A stretch of DNA of 64,000 bases, from positions 1,040,337-1,104,336 of the forward strand of contig NZ_LMUL01000014.1 in assembly GCF_009765965.1 (NCBI RefSeq), given 5' to 3'. The stretch comes from Caulobacter sp. S45. Its GTDB lineage: Bacteria > Pseudomonadota > Alphaproteobacteria > Caulobacterales > Caulobacteraceae. Of the stretch, positions 26,307 to 37,613 are shown one piece after another. The notes below the pieces were generated by a model, which saw only the letters and a list, made by a program, of their open reading frames with translations, was not told where the DNA came from and did no database searches. A program made the translations under genes and the position numbers. Position 1 is the stretch's first letter, and each line of letters starts with the position of its first letter.

Positions 26307-27122
26307 TTAGGCCGCCTTGGCAGGTGCGATCCCATAGCGTGCGGCAGGCTGAGCGCTCGAAAGCTTCCCGGCCATCGCCAGACGCGCCGCCTCGTAGACG
26401 TCCCAGCCGGCCTTGTCCGCCAAGGGCGGGATGGTGACGACTTCACCCTGATCGAGCCCGACAAGGGCGGCGTCCACCAGGTTCTCGGCCGACATCACGA
26501 TCGCGGCCGGCAGGTTGTGGACCGGCAGGCCGGCGATGTCCCAGAACTCCGTCGCCGTCGCGCCCGGCAACACCGCCTGGATGCGTACGCCCTTGGCGCC
26601 CAACTCGTGCTGAAGCGATTGGCTGAACGCCAGCACGAAGGCCTTTGCGCCGCCATAGACCCCGTTCAGCATCTCCGGCGAGATCGCCACGATCGAAGCG
26701 ATGTTGACGATCGTCCCCGCGCCCCGCGCGACGAAAGCGGGCGCGACCGCGTAGGTCAGCCGGGTGAGCGCAACGACATCGAGTTGGATCATCGCATCCA
26801 TCTTCTCCACGTCCGAAGACAGGAGCGGGCCGGCGCCGCCGACGCCGGCGTTGTTCACCAGCAGGGTGATGCTGGCGTCTGTCCGCAGCGTGCTCTCGAC
26901 CCGGGCCAGGTCGGCCTTGTCATTCAGATCGGCGGCGACGACCTCGACCGAACGGCCGGTCTCGTCGGTGATCCGCTGGGCCAAGGTGGTCAGCCGGTCG
27001 CGGTTGCGGGCGACCAGGATCAGGTCGTAGCCGCGCTTGGCCAGGCGGTCGGCATAGATCGCGCCGATACCCGAGGACGCGCCCGTGACCAGGGCCGTTC
27101 CCTTCGTTTCGTTGGTGCTCAT
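26307..27122 (-). CDS. Short-chain dehydrogenase/reductase, 271 aa
   Basis: Classical SDR with NAD(P) Rossmann fold: TGASSGIGAIYADRLAKRG (cofactor Gly motif, about 12-30), LVNNAGVGGAG (NNAG), a catalytic Ser in NIASIVAIS and Tyr-Lys in VYGGAKAFV (YxxxK). The start is set at ATG 27122 (MSTNETKGTALVTG); the frame is open further upstream but runs into the divergent regulator's promoter. It is divergent from the GlxA-type regulator with 116 bases between starts, so it is a probable target of that regulator. Substrate unknown. Confidence 0.92.
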   Translation of the reverse strand: MSTNETKGTALVTGASSGIGAIYADRLAKRGYDLILVARNRDRLTTLAQRITDETGRSVEVVAADLNDKADLARVESTLRTDASITLLVNNAGVGGAGPLLSSDVEKMDAMIQLDVVALTRLTYAVAPAFVARGAGTIVNIASIVAISPEMLNGVYGGAKAFVLAFSQSLQHELGAKGVRIQAVLPGATATEFWDIAGLPVHNLPAAIVMSAENLVDAALVGLDQGEVVTIPPLADKAGWDVYEAARLAMAGKLSSAQPAARYGIAPAKAA

Positions 27123-27238
27123 GGTCCATCTCCTCTGCACGCCGGGAAGCGGCGTTTGCTGAGGCCCGGTATAGGCTTGGCGAACGGCGTCCCAAATGTC
27201 ATATATCCGGCGTTTTAGGCCACAACCCGGAGATCGAC

Positions 27239-28183
27239 ATGCAACGGATCGGCTTCGTCGCCTTCCCCGGCTACCAGGTGATGAGCCTGGCGGCGATCTC
27301 CGCCTTCGAGATGGCCAACATGCAGGCCGGCGAGCAGGTCTACGACGTGCGCCTGCTATCGGAGACCGGGGGATCGGTGCTGACCTCGATGGGCTTTCGG
27401 GTCGAAACTGAGCCTTTCCAGACCGATGGCTTCGACACCCTGATCGTCGGCGGCGGCGCGCAGATCGAGCCGTCGACACCCGGCCTGCTGGCGCTCGTGA
27501 GCCGATCGCTCGGACAATGCCGGCGGATCGCGGCGACCTGCACCGGCGCCTTCGTCCTGGCCGAGGCGGGCCTGCTCGACGGGCGCCGCGCGACGACGCA
27601 CTGGTTCTACGCGCGCGATCTGCAGACCCGCTTTCCCAAGGTGAAGGTCGAGGAAGACCGCATCTTCATCGTCGACGGTCCGATCTGGACCTCCGCCGGG
27701 ATGACCGCGAGCATCGACCTGGCCCTGGCCATGGTGGAGAAGGACCTGGGCTTGGAAGCCGCGCGGACGGTGGCCAAGAAGCTGGTGGTCCATCACCGCC
27801 GGGCCGGCGGCCAGTCGCAGTTCTCCGCCCTGCTGGAGCTGGACCCCAAATCGGACCGCATTCAGAGCGCGTTGGCCTATGCGCGACGCAACCTGACAAC
27901 GCCGCTGACGGTCGCCGACCTGGCCGAGGCGGCCCATCTCAGCCCCCGCCAGTTCAGCCGCGCCTTCCACGCCGAGACCGGGCAGTCCCCGGCCAAGGCG
28001 GTGGAGAACCTGCGCCTGGAAGCCGCGCGGCTGATGATGGAGCAGAGCCGCCACCCCATCGACGCCGTCGCCCAGCAGACCGGCTTCGCGGACCCCGACC
28101 GGATGCGCCGCGCCTTTCTGCGCGCCTTCGGCCAGCCGCCGCAGGTGATCCGGCGCAACGCCCGCGCCGAAGCGGCGGCCTGA
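27239..28183 (+). CDS. GlxA-family AraC-type regulator with DJ-1/PfpI domain, 314 aa
   Basis: Transcriptional regulator with an N-terminal class I glutamine amidotransferase-like (DJ-1/PfpI) sensor domain (about 3-170) and a C-terminal AraC double helix-turn-helix (about 212-310). Seen: IGFVAFPGYQVMSLAAISAFEMAN, the nucleophile-elbow region AATCTGAFVLAEAGLLDGRRATTHW with a cysteine, then TVADLAEAAHLSPRQFSRAFHAETGQSP and AVAQQTGFADPDRMRRAFLRAFG. Relatives include GlxA, FtrA and CdhR, several of which control catabolic genes. The divergent SDR gene is the obvious candidate target. Confidence 0.93.
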   Translation: MQRIGFVAFPGYQVMSLAAISAFEMANMQAGEQVYDVRLLSETGGSVLTSMGFRVETEPFQTDGFDTLIVGGGAQIEPSTPGLLALVSRSLGQCRRIAATCTGAFVLAEAGLLDGRRATTHWFYARDLQTRFPKVKVEEDRIFIVDGPIWTSAGMTASIDLALAMVEKDLGLEAARTVAKKLVVHHRRAGGQSQFSALLELDPKSDRIQSALAYARRNLTTPLTVADLAEAAHLSPRQFSRAFHAETGQSPAKAVENLRLEAARLMMEQSRHPIDAVAQQTGFADPDRMRRAFLRAFGQPPQVIRRNARAEAAA

Positions 28184-28366
28184 GACCACCTGCGGCCGCT
28201 CACCGTAGGCGGAGCTTGCGGGCTCCCAGCGTCGAGCGGAGCGCCCGGGCGCAGGAACTTAGCGCGTGCGGCGCGGGTTGAGTCGTCACCTCGCAGACAG
28301 CGGCTCAACACCTCGGCTTCGACGCCTCGAGACCGCGCGCGCTCAGCAAAAGAAGACTGGCCCGCC

Positions 28367-30451
<2,085 letters not shown>

Positions 30452-30505
30452 GGCGCACCAAAACGTCGCATTGATTTTGGTCGACCATATGACCAAAAGA
30501 AACCG

Positions 30506-30567
30506 CGCCCTTCTTGGGCGTTTCCTCCCTATGACTTTGGCCTCGCTTCGGCGGGGCCTTTTTTTTT
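30506..30567 (+). terminator. Rho-independent terminator after katE
   Basis: Two hairpins. CGCCC-TTCTT-GGGCG (30506-30520) is followed by a short T run. GGCCTCGC-TTCG-GCGGGGCC (30539-30558) has a UUCG loop and is followed directly by nine T residues (30559-30567). The second is a textbook intrinsic terminator. Confidence 0.85.
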
Positions 30568-30688
30568 GCGTGGACGGCCACCTCGCAGCAGATATCCCCC
30601 GACCGATCCGGCGCATCACGAGATGATGATGGGACTCAGGCCAGGGCCCGCATTAAGGTTCGGTTCATAATCACCGTTGGAGTCCACA

Positions 30689-30874
30689 ATGGCGCGGACG
30701 ACACTTCTGAAGCGGGTCGAGGGCATGGAGCTCTGGACCACGGTCACCGAGACCACCCAGCACTTCGCCATCAAGACCGGCGAACGGCGCGCCCGCGTAG
30801 CCCAGACCCTGGCGGAAGCCGAAGCCTTTCTCGCCGCCGCGCTGCTGCGCGCCCGCACCGCGCGCGCCCACTAA
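30689..30874 (+). CDS. Small hypothetical protein, 61 aa
   Basis: Short basic protein: MARTTLLKRVEGMELWTTVT, then HFAIKTGERRARVAQTLAEAEAFLAAALLRARTARAH, a long Ala/Arg helix. ATG 30689 is preferred; a TTG at 30677 in frame is an alternative. No known family. It lies between the katE terminator and the convergent slipin gene. Confidence 0.5.
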   Translation: MARTTLLKRVEGMELWTTVTETTQHFAIKTGERRARVAQTLAEAEAFLAAALLRARTARAH

Positions 30875-30946
30875 GGGCGGCGCGGGATTCTGCACCCATG
30901 AGCCAAAGCGCGGCCAAGGCGTGTCCAGCCAAGCTGGACGCGCTTT

Positions 30947-31786
30947 TCAGCCGTTCCGCTTCGCCTGGGAAGCCAGAGCCAGGGCCGACGCCGGGTTCAT
31001 GCTATCGACCATGGAGCTCGGGATCAGAATGGTGGTCCCCCGCTCCTTGGTCGTCTCATAGATGATGTTCATCGCCCGCAGCTGCAGCGCCTCGGGATTA
31101 TCGGCGTAGAGCTTGGCGGCCTCGACGAACTGGTTGGCGATCTCCACCTCGGCGGACCCCAGGATCACCCGGGCCTGTTTCTCGCGTTCGGCCTGGGCCT
31201 GGCGGGACATGGCGTCCTGCAGCGCCTCGGGGATGGCCACGTCGCGGATCTCCACCGACGAGACGGTGACGCCCCAGGCCAGGGTCTTGTCGCCGATGCC
31301 GGCGCGGAGCTGCTCGTCGGCGGTCTTGCGATCCGACAGCAGGGCCGACAGCATCGAGGAGCCGATCATCTCGCGCAGCGAGGTCTGGGCCACGCGGTCG
31401 ATCGCCATTCGGTAGTCGGTGATCTCCAGGGCGGCCTTGCGGGCGTCATGGACGTGCCAGAAGATGATCGCGTCCACGTTCACCGGAACCGTGTCGCGGG
31501 TCAGCGCCTGCTCGGCGTTGAAGGCGGTGGTCTGGATGCGCTCGTCGATCACCGCGGTCACGCTGTCGAGCACCGGCAGGATCCAGAACAGGCCCGGCCC
31601 GCGCACGCCCTGCAGCTTGCCGGCGCGCAGCACCACGAATTTCTGCCAGGTATTGGCCATCTTCAGCGACAGGGCGACCAGCAGCGCCGCCACCGCGAAC
31701 GGCGCCGCCAGGTAAGGCTTCACCGTCCCGGCCCCGGCGCCGATGAAAAGCAGCACGATAGCCAGAAACAGCGAGATCGGGTTCAC
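30947..31786 (-). CDS. Slipin-type SPFH/band 7 membrane protein, 279 aa
   Basis: Stomatin/slipin-like scaffold of the inner membrane. Two N-terminal hydrophobic segments (about 4-24 and 27-42) precede the SPFH domain (about 45-205) with WQKFVVLRAGKLQGVRGPGLFWILPVLD, VDERIQTTAF...LTRDTVPVNVDAIIFWHV and ITDYRMAIDRVAQTSLRE, then a helical stretch QAQAEREKQARVILGSAEVEIANQF. The shape and length match bacterial slipins; no NfeD partner gene is adjacent. Such proteins organise membrane microdomains or support proteases, but no specific role can be read here. Confidence 0.92.
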   Translation of the reverse strand: MNPISLFLAIVLLFIGAGAGTVKPYLAAPFAVAALLVALSLKMANTWQKFVVLRAGKLQGVRGPGLFWILPVLDSVTAVIDERIQTTAFNAEQALTRDTVPVNVDAIIFWHVHDARKAALEITDYRMAIDRVAQTSLREMIGSSMLSALLSDRKTADEQLRAGIGDKTLAWGVTVSSVEIRDVAIPEALQDAMSRQAQAEREKQARVILGSAEVEIANQFVEAAKLYADNPEALQLRAMNIIYETTKERGTTILIPSSMVDSMNPASALALASQAKRNG

Positions 31787-31862
31787 GGCGAACTCCTAAA
31801 CCGACGAGCGCGGAAACGCCTCGCCGACCCAAATATGATCTTCAGAAAATATTTGGCGAGCT

Positions 31863-32021
31863 TTACTTGTTTTTGGTCGGCGTGGACGTGAGACCCTTGA
31901 GGCTGGGTTGCGAAGCATTCGGCTTCGAGCCCCCGGCCTTCTTCGGCTTTCCCTTGGTTTCTTTCACTTCAGTATTTTCCTCATCGACCTTGAACGACAC
32001 GCACGCGGAGAACCGATGCAT
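31863..32021 (-). CDS. Possible small Lys-rich protein, 52 aa
   Basis: Open frame ATG 32021 to TAA 31863. MHRFSACVSFKVDEENTEVK precedes a Lys/Pro/Ser/Thr-rich disordered tail ending TPTKNK. Its composition could be coding (Lys codons in a GC-rich genome are otherwise rare by chance) but there is no family support. Confidence 0.35.
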   Translation of the reverse strand: MHRFSACVSFKVDEENTEVKETKGKPKKAGGSKPNASQPSLKGLTSTPTKNK

Positions 32022-32064
32022 GCCGCTTATGAGGATTAGCAGTTTATCGCGTCGAGACGCGTGG

Positions 32065-32250
32065 TTATTTCCGCATCGCCGGTTTTGATTTGGCGGCGGA
32101 CCTGGCGGCGGCGGCGCGTTCGTCCTGCCGCTTGCCGGCGCCGAAGCCCTGCGATCCGGCATTTCCCGCACCGGCCTTACGGCGTGCGACAAGCTCGGCG
32201 AGGGTCTGCGTTGCGGTCTTTTTTTCAGGTTGATCGTTCTGGTCCGACAT
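32065..32250 (-). CDS. Small basic hypothetical protein, 61 aa
   Basis: MSDQNDQPEKKTATQTLAEL starts a charged helix, followed by Gly/Ala-rich sequence and DERAAAARSAAKSKPAMRK at the end. Short Lys/Ala-rich proteins ending in this way appear often in Caulobacter-like genomes as conserved hypotheticals (from memory, not checked). Probably nucleic-acid associated or disordered; function unknown. ATG 32250 lies in a clear position. Confidence 0.6.
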   Translation of the reverse strand: MSDQNDQPEKKTATQTLAELVARRKAGAGNAGSQGFGAGKRQDERAAAARSAAKSKPAMRK

Positions 32251-32442
32251 GGGGCCAGTTTAACACACCGATAGCTCCGTGCAGCCCCTTTAAGTCACCC
32301 GCCCGAGCGCCGGTCGCCTGCGGACCACAGGATGCGCCGCCACCGTACAACTTTCTCCGGTCAAGCTGAAACTTGCCGCTCGCCCAAGGCTTTGACCTTC
32401 AACCGGCTGCAGGAGGCCGCCAGAAAAGTAAGGGTTGGAATC

Positions 32443-33381
32443 ATGAAAGCGGTGCGCATTCACGAATTTGGCGGCCCGGAAGTATTGAAGCTGGAAGAGC
32501 TTCCCCAACCCGAGGCCGGGCCGGGCGAGCTTTTGATCGAAGTCCAGGCGGCCAGCGCCAATCCCGTCGACTACAAGATCCGCAAAGGCGATTACCCCGC
32601 CGTCAAAGCCGACCAGTTACCGATCGTGCTCGGACGCGACATCGCCGGAATCGTTCAAAAGCTCGGGATCGGCGTCTCTGATTTCGTCGAGGGCGACGAG
32701 GTGTTCACGATGCTGCCGCAGGATCGCGGCGCCTTCGCCGAGTGGGTCGCCGCCCCCGCAAACGTCTGTGCGCTAAAGCCCGCCTCGCTGGACATGGTCC
32801 AGGCCGCCTCCGTGCCGCTAGCGGCGTTGACGGCTTGGCAGGGGCTGTTCGACCACGGCGGCCTGAAAGCGGGCCAGCGGGTGCTGATCCACGGGGCCAC
32901 GGGCGGCGTCGGCCCGTTCGCCGTCCAGTTCGCCCGGGCGAAGGGCGCGGAGGTGTTCGCCACCGCATCCAGCGACGGGATCGAGTTCGTCAAAGGGCTC
33001 GGCGCGCACCGGGCGATCGACTATCGCGCCGAGCGGTTCGAGGACATCGTGCACGACGTGGACCTGGTCTACGACCTGATCGGCGGCGAAACCGAGGACC
33101 GCTCCTGGCAGGTGCTCAAGCGCGGCGGCGCCCTGATCTCGACCGTGCATGAACCCGATGCGGAGAAGGCGGCCAAGGCGGGTGTCCAGGCCAGCCGTTA
33201 CACCGCCCAACCCAACGGCGAGCAGCTGCGCGAGATCGCCCGCATGATCGACGCGGGCGAGGTGAAGGTCACGCTCGACAAGGTCTTCCCACTGGCGTCC
33301 GCGGCCGAGGCCGAGACCCACCTGGAGAACGATCATGTGCGCGGAAAGGTGGTGCTGACCGTAGGTGCACAGCACCGCTGA
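32443..33381 (+). CDS. NADP-dependent oxidoreductase, quinone reductase type (MDR), 312 aa
   Basis: Zinc-independent medium-chain dehydrogenase/reductase. Seen: MKAVRIHEFGGPEVLKLEELP, the GroES-like half with LLIEVQAASANPVDYKIRKGDY and LPIVLGRDIAGIV, then the Rossmann motif VLIHGATGGVGPFAVQFARAKGAEV (about 145-170) and RAIDYRAERF. The zinc-binding cysteine cluster is absent, as in quinone oxidoreductases. The start ATG 32443 is preceded by AAGGG and begins the conserved first strand. Likely detoxifies quinones or enones with NADPH. Single gene; 130 bases separate it from the EipA gene. Confidence 0.93.
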   Translation: MKAVRIHEFGGPEVLKLEELPQPEAGPGELLIEVQAASANPVDYKIRKGDYPAVKADQLPIVLGRDIAGIVQKLGIGVSDFVEGDEVFTMLPQDRGAFAEWVAAPANVCALKPASLDMVQAASVPLAALTAWQGLFDHGGLKAGQRVLIHGATGGVGPFAVQFARAKGAEVFATASSDGIEFVKGLGAHRAIDYRAERFEDIVHDVDLVYDLIGGETEDRSWQVLKRGGALISTVHEPDAEKAAKAGVQASRYTAQPNGEQLREIARMIDAGEVKVTLDKVFPLASAAEAETHLENDHVRGKVVLTVGAQHR

Positions 33382-33512
33382 GAAAGGTTTCGCGACGGAG
33401 CGCCCACCCCGTTGGAGGATGCGCCGTCTTCGGAACCCGATCGCCTCTTGGAAATTTACGCCCCAGACCACACGGCGCAAACGTGGCGCCGTCCATATCG
33501 AGGACATCGACC

Positions 33513-34139
33513 ATGAACATGGACCGTCGCCATCTTTTCGCAGCGGGCTTGGGCGCGACCTTCGCCGCGGCGTCCGCATCGCAGTGGGCGCAGGCCCAAC
33601 CCGCCATGCGCCCCGTCAACCCGGGCACGCGCCCCTATAGCCCCGGCCCCAATGCGGAGCCCTATTCCAAGGAGGAGATCGTCCACGCCGCCTCGGACTT
33701 CTTCGGGGCCGCGTCGCAAGGCATCGCCGGGGTGATCGAGCGCGCCTTCCGCGATAACGGCCAGCCGACCGGATACATCTCCGGGACGGAAGTCTCCGGC
33801 GCGGTGGTTGTCGGCCTACGCTACGGCAAGGGCGAGTTGTACATGAAGCATCGCCCCCGCAAGCAGGTGTTCTGGCAGGGCCCGTCGGCGGGTTTCGACC
33901 TTGGCGCCAACGGCTCGCGCGTGTTCACCCTGTGCTACGGCATCGAACGGCCCGACCAGATCTACCACCGCTTCCCGGGCGTGGACGGCTCGATCTACTT
34001 CGTGGCCGGCTTCGGCATCAACTATCAGCGCGCCGACAACATCACCCTGGCCCCGATCCGCACCGGCGTCGGCGGTCGCGCCGGGGCCAATGTCGGCTAT
34101 CTGGACTACAGCCGCACCCGCCACATCAGCCCCTTCTAG
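33513..34139 (+). CDS. eipA: EipA-family periplasmic protein (DUF1134), 208 aa
   Basis: Periplasmic envelope-integrity protein. ATG 33513 starts a signal peptide (MNMDRRHLFAAGLGATFAAASASQWAQA, cleavage near residue 28). The mature domain has SKEEIVHAASDFFGAASQGIAGVIERAF, QPTGYISGTEVSGAVVVGLRYGKGELY and QVFWQGPSAGFDLGANGSRVFTLCYGI, matching DUF1134. In Brucella this family (EipA) supports envelope stress resistance; it is conserved across alphaproteobacteria. A twin-Arg-like DRRHLF is present, but the Sec route is equally possible. Convergent with dinB; the two genes are 13 bases apart. Confidence 0.92.
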   Translation: MNMDRRHLFAAGLGATFAAASASQWAQAQPAMRPVNPGTRPYSPGPNAEPYSKEEIVHAASDFFGAASQGIAGVIERAFRDNGQPTGYISGTEVSGAVVVGLRYGKGELYMKHRPRKQVFWQGPSAGFDLGANGSRVFTLCYGIERPDQIYHRFPGVDGSIYFVAGFGINYQRADNITLAPIRTGVGGRAGANVGYLDYSRTRHISPF

Positions 34140-34152
34140 GGTCCGACAGGCG

Positions 34153-35235
34153 TCACGGCGCCAGGGCGAGGTCCAGCTGCTGGGCCTCATCCTCCCTCCC
34201 CTCGCCGAACTTGGACAGGGTGACGCCGAGCAGGCGGATGCCCTTCGCCGGCGGATAAACGGTGCGGACCAGATCGACGCTGACCCGGCGTAGGCGTTCG
34301 AGGTCGGCAACCGGCGTCGCCAGGGTCAAGCTGCGGGTGGCCTGCTGGAAATCGGCGTACTTGACCTTGACCGTGACGGTGCGGCCGAAGGCCTGGGCCT
34401 TCTCGCACCAGGCCCAGACCTCGTCGGCCATGGCGATCACGCCGGCCTCGATGTCGGCGGGCTCGGTCAGGTCTTCCCGGAAGGTGGTTTCGGAGCCGGA
34501 GGATTTGCGCGAACGATCCGGGTTGACCGGCCGCTCGTCCTCGCCCCGCGAGATATCGTGATACCAGCCGCCCGACTTGCCGAAATGGCGGCGCAGGAAT
34601 TCGATGCTCTGTCGGCGCAGATCGGCGCCGGTGAAGATGCCGAGCCCGTTCATCTTGGCCGCCGTCACCGGGCCGACCCCATGGAACTTGCCGACCGGCA
34701 GCGCCTCGACGAAGGCCGCCCCCATCGTCGGCGTCACCACGAACTGGCCGTTCGGCTTGCGATGGTCGGAGGCCAGCTTGGCCAGGAACTTGTTGTAGGA
34801 GATCCCGGCCGAAGCGTTCAGGCCGGTCTCCTCGAAGATGCGCCGCCGGATCTCGGCCGCCGTCTCGGTCGCCGTCGGCAGGCCCCTGAGATTGGCGCTG
34901 ACGTCCAGATAGGCCTCGTCCAGCGACAGTGGCTCGATCAGCGGCGTGTACTCGGCGAAGATGGCGTGGATCTGGCGCGACACCGACCGGTAGACCTCGA
35001 AGCGCGGCGGGGTGAACACCAGCTCCGGGCATTTGCGCGCCGCTGTGGTCGAGGGCATGGCCGAACGCACGCCGAAAACCCGCGCCTCATAGCTCGCCGC
35101 CGCGACCACCCCGCGCTTGGCCCCATGGCCGACCGCGACGGGGCGACCGCGCAGGGCCGGATTGTCCCGCTGCTCGACCGACGCATAGAAGGCGTCCATG
35201 TCGATGTGGATGATCTTGCGAACCGACGCGCTCAT
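34153..35235 (-). CDS. dinB: DNA polymerase IV (DinB), 360 aa
   Basis: Y-family translesion polymerase. Seen: KIIHIDMDAFYASVEQRD (palm, first metal Asp pair), PSTTAARKCPELVFTPPRFEVY, LSLDEAYLDVS (second catalytic acidic pair), the helix-hairpin-helix region PVGKFHGVGPVTAAKMNGLGIFTGADL and the little-finger domain in the last 110 residues. The start ATG 35235 is chosen because it lies just before KIIHIDMD; upstream in-frame codons have no family match. The C terminus lacks an obvious QL(S/D)LF clamp-binding peptide, but QQLDLAL at the end may serve. Usually part of the damage response. Confidence 0.95.
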   Translation of the reverse strand: MSASVRKIIHIDMDAFYASVEQRDNPALRGRPVAVGHGAKRGVVAAASYEARVFGVRSAMPSTTAARKCPELVFTPPRFEVYRSVSRQIHAIFAEYTPLIEPLSLDEAYLDVSANLRGLPTATETAAEIRRRIFEETGLNASAGISYNKFLAKLASDHRKPNGQFVVTPTMGAAFVEALPVGKFHGVGPVTAAKMNGLGIFTGADLRRQSIEFLRRHFGKSGGWYHDISRGEDERPVNPDRSRKSSGSETTFREDLTEPADIEAGVIAMADEVWAWCEKAQAFGRTVTVKVKYADFQQATRSLTLATPVADLERLRRVSVDLVRTVYPPAKGIRLLGVTLSKFGEGREDEAQQLDLALAP

Positions 35236-35463
35236 GGCCGGAAACACATAGCAGAGTCGGAACGAAGGATGAACCGTCCTGCATGCAAGCGACCGGCGTC
35301 TATGCCGTGCACTTCCTAAGAGCCAAGGCTCAATGCGGACGCGGAGGCGACGCAACGGTCCAGCAAGCGGACGTTCTGAATGTCGGAGAAGGGTGGAGAG
35401 CTGTCATTGATCCGCCACACTCCGACGGACACTCACTACCAAAAATTTACTGAGGCCCCATCC

Positions 35464-35862
35464 ATGTTTCCCCAGCAGCGAATAGCTTGGAAACCAGCTC
35501 AAGCCTTCTTGGTCGCGTTTATGTGCCTCGGCCTTAACGCTTGTTTGATCGCGAATGGGCCGTCTTTAGGCGGGGAGCATAGCTCGCAAGTAGCACTCGC
35601 ACAGGTTCGCCGGCGCATCGCGCTCGGTAGTTCTATAGAGGCTGCCGAGCTAACGATGCAACAAGCAGGATACGCCTGTCACTTTCTGAACTGGGCAGGC
35701 GCGAATCAACCACTCCGCCCGATCCTATCTTGTAGCTCCTTCAAGCCGGTAAAAGCGGTCACTGTGATGATCCATTATCAGTGGAGTTACAATTTCGATT
35801 ATGATCAACGGCGAATTGTGACCGGGATAGAGATAGTCGATCCGTTTAGTCACTACTCGTAG
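35464..35862 (+). CDS. Small lipoprotein, 132 aa
   Basis: The start at ATG 35464 gives a signal sequence with lipobox LNAC (about 24-27): MFPQQRIAWKPAQAFLVAF then MCLGLNAC. The mature part has LAQVRRRIALGSSIEAAELTMQQAGYACHFLNW and VTVMIHYQWSYNFDYDQRRIVTGIEIVDPF. The pairing of a short helix (GSSIEAAELTMQQAGY) with a later beta region resembles small SmpA/OmlA-like lipoproteins, but the match is weak. Codons are distinctly less GC-rich than in neighbours, hinting at acquisition. An in-frame ATG at 35380 is less likely. Confidence 0.65.
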   Translation: MFPQQRIAWKPAQAFLVAFMCLGLNACLIANGPSLGGEHSSQVALAQVRRRIALGSSIEAAELTMQQAGYACHFLNWAGANQPLRPILSCSSFKPVKAVTVMIHYQWSYNFDYDQRRIVTGIEIVDPFSHYS

Positions 35863-35937
35863 ATAAAATATTCCCGGGCTGCGACAACGACAGCTGCGTC
35901 CGCTCGGGAGTCAGCTCAGGGTCGAAACCCGTCATCG

Positions 35938-37473
35938 CTATCCTGCCCAGAAACGCCGGGCGGCTGCGAAATCGGCGTAGGCGTCGGCCGCCTTGCGGGC
36001 CAGCGCCTTCTCCTCGGCTTGGCGCGCGCCTACGATCTGACCGGCGGCGAAGGCGATGTCGGCGGAGCCATGCTGCACCAGTTGAGCGGCCTTCTCGCGG
36101 GCCACGGCAAGGTCGTTCAGTTCGCCCAGCCGCTCCTGCAACCGCTTCAGGCGCGTAAGGAATTTTCGCCGCCGCGCGGGGCGCGCGTCGCAAAGCCCGG
36201 AAAAGAACTCCGCCGCATAGCGCAGCTTCTTGCCCTTGATCCGAAGCTTGTGGCGCTGATGGGCGTCCAGGTGCGCCAGCCGCCTACCCTTCTTGCGCAC
36301 CGCCTTGCGAAGGTGGCGCAGGGCCTCGGGCGCGAATACGCTCGCCGGCCCGTCGCGCAGGGCGGCGGCCACCTGGTCTTCGGAGCGGGTCCAGTCGCCG
36401 ATTTCCAGCCAGGCGACGGTCTCGAGCAGCAGGGCCGCATAGCGATCCGAGTTCAGCGCCGCCACCGCGCGCGCATAGGCCCGCGACTGCGCCTCCAGGA
36501 GCTGACGTTCGAACCCCGCCGCCGTCTCGGGCGTCTCCACCACCGAGGCGAGGGCGTGAAAGGTGTCGTGGATGAAGACGTCGAGGTCGCGGGCCTCGTC
36601 CATTTCCGTGGCCAGCCACTTGGTCTCGATCCTGGCCCGCGCGGCGCCCTCGCCCAGCACGATCGGCTCGAAGGCGCTCAGGGCGGCGCGGAAGCGGCGA
36701 ATGCCGATACGGAGCTGATGCACGGCCTCAGGATTGTGGGCTGTGGACAAAAGACGGGCGTTCTCCGCGACCTGGGCCAGGCAGTCCAGGCCGATCCGCT
36801 GGAAAGCGTGGCCGGCGGTGAGATCGGGGGAGATCGCCACTCGTCCCGCACGCATCGGCTCCTGACCTCGCCCGTCGGCCAGGCGATAGCCGCGATGGGC
36901 CTTGCTCTCGAACGCCAGCCGGATGGCGCCGTCGGCGGACAACTCGCGCGCCAGATCGAACAGGGCTTCGACCGCGCCTGCCTTCAACTCCAGTTCGAGC
37001 TCATGGATTTCCACCCGCTCGCCGCTGGCGGTGATCTCGCCCCGGTCCAGGCTGACCTCGATCGTATCGGCGCCGCGGGTCCAGAGCCGGCTGATACGCT
37101 CGACCGAGGTGGTGAAGACCGGTTGCAGGGCGGAGGTGTCTCCGTCCACCAGCTTCCAGACGGGGGTGTCGCGAAGCTGGGCCGGATCGAGGGCTTCACC
37201 CGCAATGGCGGCCTCCCACTCGTCGCGGCGGATCATGCCCCCGCCGCCGCCCTTGACCGTCTGGACGAAGCCCTCCCCCTGCCGCCGGACGCGCAGGCCG
37301 ATGGTGTTGCGCTGGAGCTTGCGATCCTCGGTGTCGAAATAGGTCGAGGTCAGTTGGGTCGTCGTCGACGGGTTCGAGAACAGGGCGTAGGACCACAGGC
37401 GATCCACGCGGTCGGGAACGAGATCGAACTTCAGCTCCGTCTCGACGGGCGCCACGCGCTTGGCCTCGGTCAT
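35938..37473 (-). CDS. CYTH and CHAD domain protein, inorganic triphosphatase-like, 511 aa
   Basis: Two-domain protein of the triphosphate tunnel metalloenzyme group. CYTH (about 8-200): PVETELKFDL carries the ExExK metal/phosphate motif, with LTSTYFDTEDRKLQRNTIGLRVRRQGEGFVQTVKG and a C-terminal EIHELELELKAG strand. CHAD (about 220-505): helical, with HQLRIGIRRFRAAL and HKLRIKGKKLRYAAEFF, conserved His and basic residues that bind polyphosphate. E. coli YgiF has the same layout and hydrolyses inorganic triphosphate. The start ATG 37473 is directly before ETELKF. Divergent from the cyclophilin gene. Confidence 0.94.
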   Translation of the reverse strand: MTEAKRVAPVETELKFDLVPDRVDRLWSYALFSNPSTTTQLTSTYFDTEDRKLQRNTIGLRVRRQGEGFVQTVKGGGGGMIRRDEWEAAIAGEALDPAQLRDTPVWKLVDGDTSALQPVFTTSVERISRLWTRGADTIEVSLDRGEITASGERVEIHELELELKAGAVEALFDLARELSADGAIRLAFESKAHRGYRLADGRGQEPMRAGRVAISPDLTAGHAFQRIGLDCLAQVAENARLLSTAHNPEAVHQLRIGIRRFRAALSAFEPIVLGEGAARARIETKWLATEMDEARDLDVFIHDTFHALASVVETPETAAGFERQLLEAQSRAYARAVAALNSDRYAALLLETVAWLEIGDWTRSEDQVAAALRDGPASVFAPEALRHLRKAVRKKGRRLAHLDAHQRHKLRIKGKKLRYAAEFFSGLCDARPARRRKFLTRLKRLQERLGELNDLAVAREKAAQLVQHGSADIAFAAGQIVGARQAEEKALARKAADAYADFAAARRFWAG

Positions 37474-37613
37474 CCGGGTTCCTCTTCGACGTCGCTGGCG
37501 CGCGCCAATTCGAGTTCGCAGCAAACGATAAGGTTAAAACGCGACAATCTCGCCATCCGTTCGCCATTCGACGTAAGACATCAACGCAGCAACCCACCCG
37601 GAGGCCCATGAGC

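Noticed and set aside
27123-27479. N-terminal extension of the SDR gene
   Set aside because: Arg-rich sequence that overlaps the divergent regulator gene; the SDR fold begins at ATG 27122.
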